Positions 34,201 to 46,171 of a stretch of 64,000 nt of DNA are shown here, piece by piece. The notes below the pieces were generated by a model. The model saw only the letters and a list, made by a program, of their open reading frames with translations. It was not told the origin of the DNA and did no database searches. Made by a program: the position numbers and the translations under genes. This DNA is from Paraspadella gotoi (Eukaryota; Chaetognatha), in assembly GCA_051294375.1 (NCBI GenBank), contig JBJCIZ010000239.1, positions 5,467,808-5,531,807 on the forward strand. Reading direction: 5' to 3'. Each line of letters starts with the position of its first letter. Position 1 is the first letter of the stretch.

Positions 34201-37200
34201 CAGATCCGACTTGGTTTTATATCTGATTACATATTTTTAAACAGAAGAGAGAGAGAGAGACGAGAGAGAAAGAAGAAGAAGAGAAGAGATCATTTGGATG
34301 AGAATGCAGGAAGAAGAGATGAGAGAAAGACCACGCACGCATCGTCATTAAAAATAATAACAACATTTTTAGGGCGAGAAAGCGCATCTGGCAAAATTGT
34401 GATAATTAACTAAAAAATAGTTATTAATGACTTAAAGAATCGATGCGGGAGTCGTAAGAGAGAGAAGAGAGAGGAGAGAGACCCGATAGAGACGAGAAAG
34501 TACCGATTACGAGACACTGACACTACAGGAGAACATATATCTCGAAGACGAACTTCGAACATCACTATCATCAACTCTGTACACCACTATAAGCTTCCAT
34601 CCTCTCCCCCCGAGTTTTGTTATCATTCAACTGCCGATACCAGTCACTTGCCCCTCCACAGTATATCTCATCTCCCCCCGCTACAGTCCACTCTCACGGC
34701 AATCCCAATACATTAATCTAACCTATCATCTCCCACCGTCTCTACCACCATCACTACTTTATATCTTTCTCCCTATATCCCTCCTTCACCTCTCCCTGTA
34801 CACTCCATCTCCTTCCCTCTATCACACACCACCCTCTATCACACTCTTCCCTCTTCTATTTTTAAGATACATCACAATCCTACTCATACTCATACGTCAC
34901 AAAACTCACTCTACACAGCATTCCATCCAACCTATACTCCTCTCCCTTCTTCTCAACACGTTTCTATTCATACATATCAACCTCCCCCCCTCACCTTCAA
35001 TCCTCCATCTAATCCAATCACATCTCACTCAAAATCCCGTCTCCTTCTCTCATCATTCGTACTCTCCTACTCAATCTAAATACCCGCCTCTGCTCATCCA
35101 GCTCTCGCTTCTCTATCAATCACCTATCCACTTAACCCACCTCTCTATTCAACCACAACATCCACACCTACATTCTCACACCCTAATCTCCTCTAAAAAT
35201 CGGCTATCCGTAATCTCAATCTTCTATTCCATAAATCAAGCACTCAATCCCAAACTTTCAACCAAACATCAATAAAACAATCCCCCATACCTCTCCAACT
35301 CCATACTCCAGTATCCTCTCTCTTTCTCCTCTACCCGGCCCACATGTGCCCCGACCGCTCCTTCTCTTTAAACAGGCCACAAGATCGTTCTGCGTCAAAC
35401 AATTCTCATGCTCTTCGAGCCATCCAATAATCTGATTAAAGATGCTCCCCGCCCATCTCTTCACCGCCTTTGAAAAAAAGGAAAGCAACAAAAAAACGTA
35501 AGGGAATTAAAAAAGGCGAAAGAATAAGCAAAAAGCTCATCTCACGAAGCAATAAAAAGAAACGAAAAGATAACCAATTGTAGAAATAAAAGACACAAGT
35601 ACAATAACAAATCCTTAAAAAAAAGGAAGAAAAGAAACAATGTAGACAAAAAAACTGCTTAAAGAACATAAACACTATCTGTTAGTAAAAAAATGAAAGA
35701 TAACACAAAGAAAATAGTAGAACACAAAAAACTAATAATGACAAAGAAAATATCGCTGTAGAATAAAAAGGAACCAAAGAAAACGACAAAACACTGCAAA
35801 ACCCAACAAAAACCGAAAGCAAAAGAATATAACTCCTCCATCTCCACCCTTGGTTAGTAACAAAAACAAGACTGGAAAGAATAACGATTAGTAATCAGTT
35901 ACGAAAAAAAAGGAAAAAAAAGAAAATAGTAAAAAAAAAAAGGGTGAAAGAAAAGAAAATGTAGGAAAAAAAGGGAAAAAAAAAACAATGTAGAAAAAAA
36001 AGAAATGAAAAAGGAAATTCGAGAAAATTAAAAAGTGAAAACAAAGTAAACAATGTAGAAAAAAAAAGGTAGAAAAAAAGAAACTCGAATAGAAAAAAAA
36101 AAGGGAAAGAAAAGAAAAATGTGATGAAAAAAACAGAAAAAATAGAAAAATGCATAAGAAAAAAAAACGGCGAAAGAAAAGAAAAATGTAGAAAAAAAGA
36201 TTAAAGTAAAAAGAAAAATGTAAAAAAAAAGGGAAATGAAGAAAAGAAAAATGTAGGAAAAAAAGGGAAAAGAAAAAAAATGTAGAAAAAAAAGGAAGAA
36301 AAGAAAAACTGTAGAAAAAAAAAAAAAAAAAGGGAAGAAAAGAAAATGGTAGAAAAAAAAGGGAAAGAAAAGAAAAATGATAGGAAAAAAAAGAAAGAAA
36401 AGAAAAATCTTAGAAAAAAATAGGACTGAAAGAAAAGAAAAGAGAAAGAGAAAAAAGGTTTGTAGAATGGAAAAAAAGAAGAAAAGAAAAATTAGAAAAA
36501 AAAGGGAAAAAAAGAATAAATGTAGGAAAAAAAAGGGAAAGAAAAGAAAAAAGGTAGAAAAAAAAAAGGGAAAAAAAGAAAAATTAGCGAAAAATAAAAA
36601 AAGGAGAAAAAGAAAAGCAATAAAAATGTAGGAAAAAAAAAGGGAAAAAAAGAAAAATGTAAAAAAAAAAGGGAAAGAAAAGAAAAATGTAGAAAAAAAA
36701 GAAAAAAAGGAAAGAAAAGAAAAAATGGGTAAGAAAAAGACTTTGAAACAAATTAATTTAAGAAAACAATACTGCCATCAGCCTAATTAAATAGAGGCTT
36801 TAAAAAAAAAAAAAAATTACTTCAATTAACCGATTTGTAAAAACCTACATCACCTCCTTCGTCCTCGGAGTCGTCATAAAAACTCCTCTTGCATGGTTCT
36901 CCGCTGTGCCCACAACCTGGAAATGGGAAAATACATCCTTCCATTCTAGTGTTTTGTTTTATGGTTTAATTTAATTAAGTTGGTTGTTTATAGTTTTCTT
37001 TTTGTTTTTAAAATTAGTGTACGAAGTCGAAGAGTTTTATTATTTTTTGAACAAACGTTTGATTTATTTAATCGGAAAATGCGCCGATGAAGGTTTGTAA
37101 TAAAACAACAAAATATGGTCCGATTAAATAAATCCATCAAACGTTGTTCAAAGAAAATAAAATAAAAACTGTTCTACTTTTGTACACGAATTTCTTGCAA

Positions 37201-38650
37201 ATATTTTTTTTAAATTAAAATGACATATAAATTATATAAACGATCTAAAAGTTAACAATAAGACTATATGACATTAAATTAATTACAGCTTTACCGCACT
37301 CCGATCACAAAGGAAAAATAATCAAGCTTTAACATTTAAAAATTTTTTATGTCAATCAAACGTCAAACCAATAAAAAAAAAAAAAAAGAAAACGCAGACA
37401 AGATACAGAAAAGATTATCTAAAACTGTCTGCAATATTAATCAGATTAAAGAACTCCGCCTTACCAGCGCCCCGGTTCCCACCCACAGTTTCCCCACGCA
37501 CCTTATATTTTTCTTCGTGGTCGTGTCGAGCGTGGGTTGGGGCCCGGGTCGTCTGTACTTGGCCGTCCTCCGACGACTTTAAGCGTCCAGCACCACAGAG
37601 ATGTAACCGAGCTCTTTGCCCGATGGCAAGCGCCGTTTGGCCTTCGGATGATAGGATTTAGAGAGAGTAAATGAGTTAAAATAGGCCTAATTAACTGTAT
37701 ATATGACGGATCAAAAAAGTATCTTTCTTTATGTAATTAAATGAGCTCATATAACTGTTTGCTGTAATGTAATTAATTGGGGTAGCTGTTCCTTACCACA
37801 GACAACAATTAAGCTCTATGAACGGTTATTGCCGTTAATTAATATTTCTATAATGTAGGTGTTCCTTAACCGACAAAATGAGCTCATGGATGCTGTACTA
37901 TCTGGGATTTTAAATACAATTTTAATCAAAATTTGTAGGTTTAGTCTGAGATAACTTATCTTAAGCTAAATTTTCAAACAATACATTGATCCATCAATCT
38001 TTCCTTTGTTTGAGCCTTTTTGTGGCATAAGCTTTTATCAAATTTTTTTTTTCTCTAGTATTGATTACATGACAAACATGGTTATTTAAACGAACTGCTA
38101 TATCAATTAAACAGACCTCGAACTTACTTTCATTACAGCCTCCAACTCTTCTAACCCAACTAAGACCTTACCGCTTCTCCCACGCGCACATAATTTTCTC
38201 AGAAGTGGAACTCCACGTAGTCAGTCGGGTGGAGCGCGGTCGCTCGGGGCCGACGGCGCCGGGTTGGTTGCAATGCAAGGAAATCTATTACTTGAGGGTC
38301 AGACCTTCTGTAGTGGGTCCGCGCCTGGGGGAGCGCGTTGGTACCTCTCCTGTCCGGAGACCGAGGAGGCGGGAGGCACAGAGAGCAACCGAGAGACGAC
38401 ACGAGGATATGCGAGAGAAGAGAAAGAGAGGAGAGATGGGACAAAAATAAAAAAAAGACAAACGCGAAAAAGGAGACATTACTTAAAGCGCTAATTCAGT
38501 AGAGAGGAGAGGAGGAGAGGAGAGAGGAGAGGAGAGGCATGAGGATGAGGAGAGAGAAGCAGAAGAGAGAGAGAAGAAGAAGACGAACTTCGTAATGGAA
38601 TCAAAAAAATTGGAAGCATCGTATATTTGTATCTCTCTCTGGGGGGGGGG
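34200..38650 (-). pseudogene. Error-rich duplicate of 38.69-42.3 kb (assembly artefact)
   Basis: Left flank of the 25-N gap at 38651. It repeats in order, with frequent single-base insertions and deletions, exon 18 (35335-35471), the poly-purine minisatellite (35900-36730), exon 17 (36853-36916), exon 16 (37502-37644) and exon 15 (38213-38372) with their introns. None of these exon copies keeps an open frame. The damage is spread equally over exons and introns, as expected of uncorrected long-read sequence at a contig end rather than of a decaying gene copy. The copy fades into barely alignable sequence below about 35.3 kb. Confidence 0.82.
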
Positions 38651-38675
38651 NNNNNNNNNNNNNNNNNNNNNNNNN
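38651..38675. other. 25-N assembly gap
   Basis: Run of 25 N; nominal-length gap with a noisy duplicate to its left. Confidence 0.98.
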
Positions 38676-38986
38676 GAGAGAGAGAGAGAGATACTTCTAA
38701 ACTCTGGATGATAAGTCCATCTCCCCCCCGAGTTTTTGTTATGACAGTCACTGGCCTCTCGTAGTTGTAGTCAAATTACGTCATATAACAACATCATCGT
38801 TATCAATAAACAAATCAATCAATCAATCGATCAATAAATGAAACCATCAGTCGTTCAATCAATCAATTAATCATTCGATCAAACAAACAATCAACTAATA
38901 AAGCTATCCATCAATTTGATCCATAAATCAAATTAATCCAATCAAACCAATCAATCCAATCAATCATCACAGTATTTTCTTCTTAC

Positions 38987-39099
38987 CGGGATCTGCCCTG
39001 ACGGCTTCTCTAAAACAGGCAATGAATCGTCTGGTAAAATTCTCATGTCTTCTGATGTCAAATAAGGATAAGATGCGTCGCCCGCCATCGCGTCGCCGT
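38987..39099 (-). CDS. Ank: Ankyrin exon 18: linker
   Basis: 113 bp, phase 1 in and phase 0 out. Encodes GDAMAGDASYPYLTSEDMRI then LPDDSLPVLEKPSGQIP; EDLKELGDDSLP is the vertebrate counterpart. Acceptor TTTCAG, whose pyrimidine tract continues into a 1.3-kb minisatellite (39100-40440). Donor GTAAGA. A very noisy copy is at about 35335-35471. Confidence 0.9.
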
Positions 39100-40440
39100 C
39101 TGAAAAAAAAAGGGAAAGAAAAGACAAAATTGTAGGAAAAAAAAGGGAAAGAAAAGAAAAAATGTAGAACAAAAACTGGACAAGAAAAAAAATGTAAGAA
39201 AAAAAGGGAAAGAAAAGGAAAAAGTAAGAAAAAAAAAGGAAAAAGAAAAGAAAAATTGTAGAAAAAAAGGAAAAGAAAAGAAAATGTAGAAAAAAAAAGA
39301 AGAAAAGAGAAATGTAAGAAAAAAAGGGAAAGAAAAAAAAAATGTAGAAAAAAAGGGAAAGAAAGAAAAATTTTAGAAAAAAAAGGAAAAGAACAAAGAA
39401 AAAATGGTAGGAAAAAGGGAAAGAAAAGAAAAATGTAGAAAAAAAAAAGGCAAAGTAAAAGAAAAAATGTAGAAAAAAAAGGGAAAAAGAAAAGAAAATG
39501 TAGAAAAAAAAAGGGCAAAGAAAGGAAAAATGTAGAAAAAAAAGGGAAGAAAAGAAAAAGATGTAGGAAAAAAAAGGGGGAGAAGAAAAGAAAAATGTAG
39601 AAAAAAAAAGCGGAAAGAAAAGAAAAATGTAGAAAAAAAGAGAAAAGAAAAATGTAGAAAAAAAAAGGGAAAGAAAAGAAAAATGCTAGAAAAAAAAGGG
39701 AAAGAAAAGAAAAATGTAGGAAAAAAAGGGAAAAGAAAGAAAAATGTAGAAAAAAAAGGAAGAAAAGAAAAATGTAGAAAAAAAAGGGAAAAGAAAAGAA
39801 AAATGTAGAAAAAAGGGAAAGAAAAGAAAAATTGTAGAGAAAAAAAGCGGAAAGAAAGAGAAAAATGATAGCAAAAAAAAGGGAAAGAAAGAAAAATGTT
39901 AACAAAAAAGGGAAAGAACAAGAAAAATGTAGAAAACAAGGTGAAAGAAAAGAAAATTGTTAGGAAAAAAAGGGTAATAAGAAGAAAATGTTAGAAAAAA
40001 AAGGGAAAGAACAAGAAAATTAGAAAAAAAAGAAGGGAAAAGAAAAGAAAAAATGTAGGAAAAAAAAAGGGAAAGAAAAGAAAAAATGTAGAAATAAAAA
40101 AAAGGAAATAAAAAGAAAAATGTAGAAAAAAAAAGGGAAGCAAAAAGAAAAATTAGCAGAAAAAAAGGAGAAAAAGAAGCAAAAAATTTAGAAAAAAAAG
40201 GGAAGAACAATAAAAATGTAGGAAAAAAAGGGAAATAAAAGTAAAAATGTAGGAAAAAAAAGGAAGAGAAAAGGAGAAAGAAAGAAGAAAATGCTAGAAA
40301 AAAAAAAGGGAAAGAAAAGAAAAATGTAGAAAAAAAAGGGAAGAAAGAAAAATGTAGAAAAAAAAGGGGAAAAAATGTAGAAAAAAAAGGGAAGAAAAAA
40401 AATTTTAAAAAAAGGGTAGAAACAAAGTTTTTTCTCTCAG
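39100..40440. repeat. Minisatellite of about 27 bp, some 45-50 copies
   Basis: Unit on the + strand about gaaaagaaaaatgtagaaaa followed by aaaggga. On the gene strand it is TTTTCTACATTTTTCTTTTC plus TTTCCC, a repeated polypyrimidine tract that ends exactly at the exon 18 acceptor (TTTTTTTTTCAG). The intron seems to have grown by multiplying its own 3' pyrimidine tract. Confidence 0.9.
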
Positions 40441-40578
40441 TAAAATGATACAAAAAGCTTTAAAAAAAGAGAATCAAAATTATTTAATTGTAAGATACAA
40501 TGACTCCATCGCGTTGCGATAGAGTGCTTAAAAAAAAAAAAAAAATTACGTTCAATTAACCGATTTTAAACCTCTCAC

Positions 40579-40636
40579 CTCCTTCGTCCTCGGAGTCGGT
40601 CATAAAACTCTCTTGCATGGTTTCCGGTGCCACAAC
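40579..40636 (-). CDS. Ank: Ankyrin exon 17: linker
   Basis: 58 bp, phase 0 in and phase 1 out. Encodes VVAPETMQESFMTDSEDEG, matching the VPETMTEVLDVSDEEGDD linker of vertebrate ankyrins. Acceptor TTCCAG, donor GTGAGA. A copy with indels is at about 36853-36916. Confidence 0.92.
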
Positions 40637-41099
40637 CTGGAAATTGGGAAAATACGATCCTTCAATTCTAGTTTTTGTTATGGTTTTTTGAATTTATTGT
40701 AGGTTGTTTGTTTTATTGTTTTATTTATTGTTTTATTGTTTTTAAAATTAGTGTACGAAGTCGAAGAGTTTTTATTTTTTTTTTGAACAAACGTTTGATT
40801 TATTTAATCGGAAAAATGCGCCGATGAAGGTTTGTAATAAAACAACCAAAATATGTCCGATTAAATAAATCCATCAAACGTTGTTCAAAGAAAATAAAAA
40901 CTGTTCTACTTTGTACACGAATTTCTTGCAATATTTTTTTTAAAGGTAAAATGACATAAATGATATAAACGATCTAAAAAGTTAACAAGTAAGACTATGA
41001 CATAAATTACAAATTTTTTTAAAGTTTATTTGCAAGCTTTAACGTCACTCCGATCACAAAAAGAAAAATTAACTCAAGCTTTACTATTTAAAATTTTTT

Positions 41100-41109
41100 N
41101 NNNNNNNNN
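41100..41109. other. 10-N gap with overlapping flanks
   Basis: The 100 bases on each side repeat each other (actatgacataaatta ... caagctttac ... actccgatcacaaa), so two contig ends that should have been merged were left side by side. Confidence 0.9.
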
Positions 41110-41351
41110 ACTATGACATAAATTAATTACAAGCTTTACCGGCACTCCGATCACAAAAGGAAAAATAAATTCAAGCTTAACAATTTAAATTTTTTTAAGT
41201 CAAATCAAACGTCAAACAATCAAAAAAAAGAAAAAGAAACAAATACGAGAAAGAAACGAGAAATTATCTAAAACTGCTGCAATATGTAAATGAGATTAAA
41301 GAACTCGCCTTACCACGCCCCGGTCTCCCACCCACAGTTTCCCCACGCTAC

Positions 41352-41477
41352 CTTATATTTTTCTTCTGTGGTCGTGAGCGTGGTCGTCTGTACTGTGGTC
41401 TCCGTGACGACTTTAAGCGTCTCAACCACAGAGATGTAACCGAGTCTTTGCGCGATGGCAAGCGCCGTTTGGCCGTT
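41352..41477 (-). CDS. Ank: Ankyrin exon 16: last ANK repeat and exit
   Basis: 126 bp, 42 codons, phase 0-0. Encodes [20 protein letters not shown] then [20 protein letters not shown] and YK. This is the well-known ankyrin exit sequence ([18 protein letters not shown] in vertebrates). Acceptor CCCAG, donor GTAGCG. A noisy copy is at about 37502-37644. Confidence 0.95.
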
Positions 41478-42053
41478 CTGGGATGATAGGATTTTAAGAG
41501 GAGTTAAATGAGTTAAAATAGGCCTAATTAACTGTATGATATGACGGTAGTTCAAAAGGGTATCTTTTCTTTATGTAATTAAATGAGCTCAATGAACTGT
41601 TTGCTGTAAATGTAATTAATTGGGGTAGCTGTTCGTTACACGACAAAATAAGCTCTATGAACGGTATGCCGTAATTAATATTTTATAAGGTAGGTGTTCC
41701 TTAACCGACAAAATGAGCTCATGTATGCTGTACTATCCGTGATTAAAATACTATTTTAATCAAAATTTGTGAAGGTTTAGTCTGAGATAACTTATCTTAA
41801 GCTAAATTTTCAAACAATACATTGATCATCAATCTTTCCTTTGTTTGGAGCTTTTTGTGGCATAGCTTTTATCAAATACTTTTTTTTCTCTAGTATTGAT
41901 ACATTGACAAACATGTTATGTTTTAAACGAACTGCTATATCAATTAAACAGACCTCAACTTACTTTTCATTACAGCCTCCAACTCGTTCTAACCCAACTA
42001 AGACCTTACCTTTTCTCCCACGCGCACATAATTTCTCAGAAGTGAGAACTCAC

Positions 42054-42152
42054 GTGATCCGTCGCGTCGGGCGACGCCCGGTTTTTCAACAAAAGATCTA
42101 TAACTTGAGTGTGACCCTGTTGGGCCGCCTGGTGGAGCGGCGTGTAGCCTCT
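42054..42152 (-). CDS. Ank: Ankyrin exon 15 (version A of ANK repeat 23)
   Basis: 99 bp, 33 codons, phase 0-0. Encodes [20 protein letters not shown] then [13 protein letters not shown]. Acceptor GAGACAG preceded by (CT)n on the gene strand, donor GTGAGT. Canonical ankyrins have one repeat with the HQAAQQGH signature; here there are two, this and exon 14. A heavily damaged copy lies at about 38213-38372. Confidence 0.93.
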
Positions 42153-42176
42153 CTGTCTCGGAGAGAGAGCGAGAGC

Positions 42177-42207
<31 letters not shown>

Positions 42208-42289
42208 CGAGAAAGTTGGGGACAAAACATAAAAAAAAAACACAAATCGCGAAAAAAACATAACTTGTTAAATCCGTAATTTCTAGAGA

Positions 42290-44096
42290 GAGAGAGATGA
42301 GAGAGAGAACGAGAGACAGAGAGAGAGAGAGAGAGACGAGAGAGGAGAGGAGAGAGAAGACTTCGTAATTGGAATCAAAATAATTTTGAGCATCGATGAT
42401 TTTTACAAATATCAATTTAACTAAAAAAAAACCAAAAGAAAATAATTTTAAATAACATAAAAACTTTATCGTAAAAACCCGACTGAAAAAATCCCTTCTG
42501 GCCACCAGAGGCAAACGACGGAGGAAGCATCAAACACTACAACTAGAAGCAAAGATGGAAAAGAAAATGGCGTCACCACCAAGGAAGATTTAAAAACTAA
42601 ACAAAAGTTCTAAAAATAGAAATTAAATTATTAAGTAAATATTTTTTTTTTAATTTTGTCCGTTTTCTTTTACAATATCAAATAACCAAAAATGGGCCTT
42701 CTTTTTTCCTAACAGCCGCTCCATTTCTGTTTCTTCTTTTTTCTTTTGAATTGTGTAATCATAATATTTATCCTTATCAAAAACCCTAAACCTATAATTG
42801 CTAACGCCTAAATTTTATAACCCTAGCCTTAACTCTTAACCCTTAAAAACCAAAAGCCTAATCCCTCAACTCTTTACACCGATCCCCTAATCCTAAACCT
42901 AAAGTTCTTAAAATCCTTAACCAAATTCTTTATCGCAAACATTAAAACTAACAAAAGAATTCACTTAATCATAAATTATTAAACAAAAAAGTATTATTAC
43001 AATTATAACGTAAAGAGGCCACCAGCAGGTAACAAGAAAGCTCAATGATATCAATGAATGAGAGAGAGAGAGAGAAGAGCACGAGAGACGAGAGAGACCG
43101 AGGAGAGAGAGAGAGAGAGGAGAGAGATGAGAGCAGACGAGAGAGAGAGAGAACTTAGACCTGAAGTTCAAAAACCATGCGAGGGAATTGCCACGAGTCG
43201 CCCCGTTCGTTTTTCCGGTGAATAACACATAGATTATAACTTTTATTTTACAATCATTCTACTCACTTTTACTCATAACTCACTGTTGCGTGACGGCGTT
43301 GGGCGAGGCGTTCGCTCCCTGCCAGCAGCCAAGTCAATGATGTTCACGTGACCCTGCTGCGCCGCCTGCTGCCAAACGCGGTGTAAGCCCGTGCTGCGGT
43401 GTCGACGAAATGCGAGCAGAGACGAACCAAGCGCGGTGGAAAGGTTTTTTAGCGTCGATAGATACGAAACAATGATTTAGCCCGAGCCGTAATTACGGCT
43501 TAATTGTCTAGTTTTCTTTTGTTTTGTTTTTTTTTAAGATTAAAAATAACGATTTTTTGATTATTTTGTTTACGTTGGCCATTTTTTTTAAAGCGCGCCG
43601 AAAAAATGAAAAAAGCCGAAAGAGCGAAAAAAAGAAAGAGAGAGAAAAGAAAACATTCAATTCTGGTTAATTCCACATGAATCGTGATTATGAGCCAATT
43701 TGAACATCAAACTCATGAACAATCTAATGCTGAAGCGCACCGCTAGATATATGTAAAGACAGTAACGGAAGGCAATTCAAAACATTTCTAAAATCCTAAA
43801 GTTAATATCGAATTTATTTCTATTCATTAACTTTACAAAGGACGGCAGCGCACAGGATCAAAAATGCCAATCGACTGCGTCAATTCTAATCTTACGCAAA
43901 TGTTTTAAAACAAAAGGCGAAAGGATCTTTCAGAAAATTAAATGAACTCACGGCTTTTTTTCATTAAATAATAGCTTTTGCTCGAGAACAAAATTACATA
44001 TTCGACCTAATTAATTATTTAATTCCATTTTATAGCATAACGGAGAGAGAGAGCAGAGAGAGAGAGAGAGAGAGACGAGAGAATATCTCTCTCTTT
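42290..44096 (-). pseudogene. Error-rich duplicate of 44.12-45.66 kb (assembly artefact)
   Basis: Left flank of the 25-N gap at 44097. Repeats the right flank in order with scattered indels, including a broken copy of exon 14 at about 43283-43403 and the CCCTAA-like stretch at 42780-42920. Its own (GA)n tracts are broken where the right copy is clean. Confidence 0.85.
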
Positions 44097-44121
44097 NNNN
44101 NNNNNNNNNNNNNNNNNNNNN
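44097..44121. other. 25-N assembly gap
   Basis: Run of 25 N inside a (GA)n tract. Confidence 0.98.
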
Positions 44122-44795
44122 GAGAGAGAGAGAGAGAGAGACTTCGTAATTGGAATCAAAATAAATTTGAGCATCGATGATTTTTACAAATATCAATTTA
44201 ACTAAAAAAAAAAACCAAAAGAAAATAATTTTAAAATAAACATAAAACTTTATGTAAAACCGACTGAAAAATCCTTTGGCCACCAGAGGGAAAGACGGAG
44301 GAAGCATCAAACTACAAACTAGAAGCAAAGATCGAAAAGAAAATGGCGTCACCACCAAGGAAAAGATTTAAAAACTACAAAGTTCTAAAAATTAGAATTA
44401 AATTATTAGTAAATATTTTTTTTTTTAATTTTGTCGTTTTCTTTTACAATATAAATAAAAAATGGGCTCTTTTTTCCTAAAGCGCTCCATTTCTGTTTCT
44501 TCTTTTTCTTCGTGAATGTTTAATCTTAATATTTAATCCTTATCAAAACCTAACCATAATTGCTAACCCTAATTTATAACCCTAGCCTAATCCTTAACCC
44601 TAAAACCAAAGCCTAATCCTCAATCTTTAACCCGAATCCCCTAATCCTAAACCTAAGTTCTTAATCCTTAACCAATTCTTTATCCAAACCATAAAACTAA
44701 CAAAAGAATTCACTTAATCCATAATTTAAACAAAAAAGGATTATTAATTAACGTAAGAGGCCACCAGAGGTACAAGAAAAGCTCAATGATATATG

Positions 44796-44798
<3 letters not shown>

Positions 44799-44867
<69 letters not shown>
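44799..44867. repeat. (GA)n microsatellite
   Basis: About 35 perfect dinucleotides on the + strand, in the intron between exon 14 and exon 15. Confidence 0.95.
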
Positions 44868-44871
<4 letters not shown>

Positions 44872-44984
44872 CTGAAGTTCAAAAACCAGCGAGGGAATTC
44901 CACGAGTCGCCCGTTCGTTTTCCGGTGAATAACACATAGATATAACTTTTTTTTAAATCATTCTATCACTTTATCATAACTCAC

Positions 44985-45083
44985 GTTGGTGACGGCGTTG
45001 GGCGAGGCGTTGCTCTGCAGCAGCAAGTCAATGATGTTCACGTGACCCTGCTGCGCCGCCTGATGCAACGCGGTGTAGCCGTG
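44985..45083 (-). CDS. Ank: Ankyrin exon 14 (version B of ANK repeat 23)
   Basis: 99 bp, 33 codons, phase 0-0. Encodes [20 protein letters not shown] then [13 protein letters not shown]. Acceptor CCCGCAG, donor GTGAGT. It occupies the same place in the repeat order as exon 15 (42054-42152), so the two look like a tandem exon duplication. A noisy copy of this exon lies at about 43283-43403 and is judged an assembly duplicate. Confidence 0.93.
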
Positions 45084-45665
45084 CTGCGGGTCGACGAAAG
45101 CGAGCAGAGACGAACCAAGCGGTGGAAAGGTTTTTAGCGTCCGATAGATACGAACGAATGATTTAGCCGAGCGTAATTAGGTTAATTGTTAGTTTTTTTG
45201 TTTGTTTTTTTTTAAGATAAAAATAACGATTTTTGATTATTTGTTTACGTTTGGCCATTTTTTTTTAAAGCGCGCGAAAAATGAAAAAAGCGAAAGAGGA
45301 AAAAAAGAAAGAGAGAGAAAAGAAAACATTCAATCTGGTTAATTATGAATGTGAATGAGCAATTGAACATCAAACTATGAACAATTAATGCTGAAGGCGC
45401 GATATATGTAAAGTAACGGAAGGAATTAAAACATTCTAAAATCCTAAAGTTAATATGAATTTATTTCTATTCATTACTTTACAAAGGGACGAGCGCACAG
45501 GATCAAAAATGCCAATCGACTGGTCAATTCTAATCTACGCAAATGTTTAAAACAAAAGGCGAAAGGATTTTCAGAAAATAAATGAACTACGGCTTTTTTT
45601 ATTAATAATAGTTTTGCTGAGAACAAAATAATATTCGACCTAATTCTTATTTTTATAGCAAACGG

Positions 45666-45671
45666 AGAGAC

Positions 45672-45736
<65 letters not shown>
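45666..45736. repeat. (GA)n tract after exon 13 donor
   Basis: Interrupted (GA)n, ending 11 bases from the exon 13 boundary. The rest of this intron (45084-45660) is AT-rich with nothing else seen. Confidence 0.9.
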
Positions 45737-45739
<3 letters not shown>

Positions 45740-45747
45740 GATCTTAC

Positions 45748-45847
45748 CTTGGTCGTGGAATTAACCGAGGCGCCATGTTGTAGCAAGAAACGAACCATGT
45801 TCATTTGAACAAAGTGACAGGCCGTGTGGAGTGGGGTGTAGGCCCGC
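45748..45847 (-). CDS. Ank: Ankyrin exon 13: ANK repeat 22, with one extra base
   Basis: 100 bp where 99 is expected. Encodes AYTPLHTACHFVQMNMVRFL then LQHGASVNSTTK, matching the penultimate-but-one repeat of ankyrins. Acceptor CCTCAG, donor GTAAGA. The first bases GCGGGCCTAC are one base out of phase with the flanking exons; a GGG to GG correction restores it. A (TC)n tract follows the donor on the gene strand. Confidence 0.92.
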
Positions 45848-45919
45848 CTGAGGAATCAATCAATTTATCAATCAATAAATCAATCAATCAACTAATTAAC
45901 GCTGGAATCAATAGAATTG

Positions 45920-45929
45920 NNNNNNNNNN
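45920..45929. other. 10-N gap with overlapping flanks
   Basis: Both sides carry ttaacgctg.aatcaatagaattg, an unmerged overlap. Confidence 0.95.
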
Positions 45930-46171
45930 ACTAGTTAACGCTGAAATCAATAGAATTGAAATATATCAGTTAATAGTTTAATCATCAAACGGATGAAAAA
46001 CCTAATTTTGATTCCTTAGATAATCAATCGCCCAATCCGCTAGTCAGTCAATCAATTGCTTATTCAGTCAATCGATCAATCGCCCATTCAGTCAGTCAGT
46101 CAGTCAATCAATCAATCAATCAATCGCGCTTCCCATCGACAAATCAGAATCGACAATCATCCCGTCCTCAC

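Noticed and set aside
35258-38494. A true tandem duplication of exons 15-18
   Set aside because: The left copies are full of indels in exons and introns alike and lie beside a 25-N gap, as at the other gaps. Contig-end noise is the simpler reading.
38967-40453. 312- and 184-codon Phe-rich frames that resemble membrane proteins
   Set aside because: They come from the TTTCTACATTTTTC minisatellite before exon 18. Only the exon 18 part is coding.
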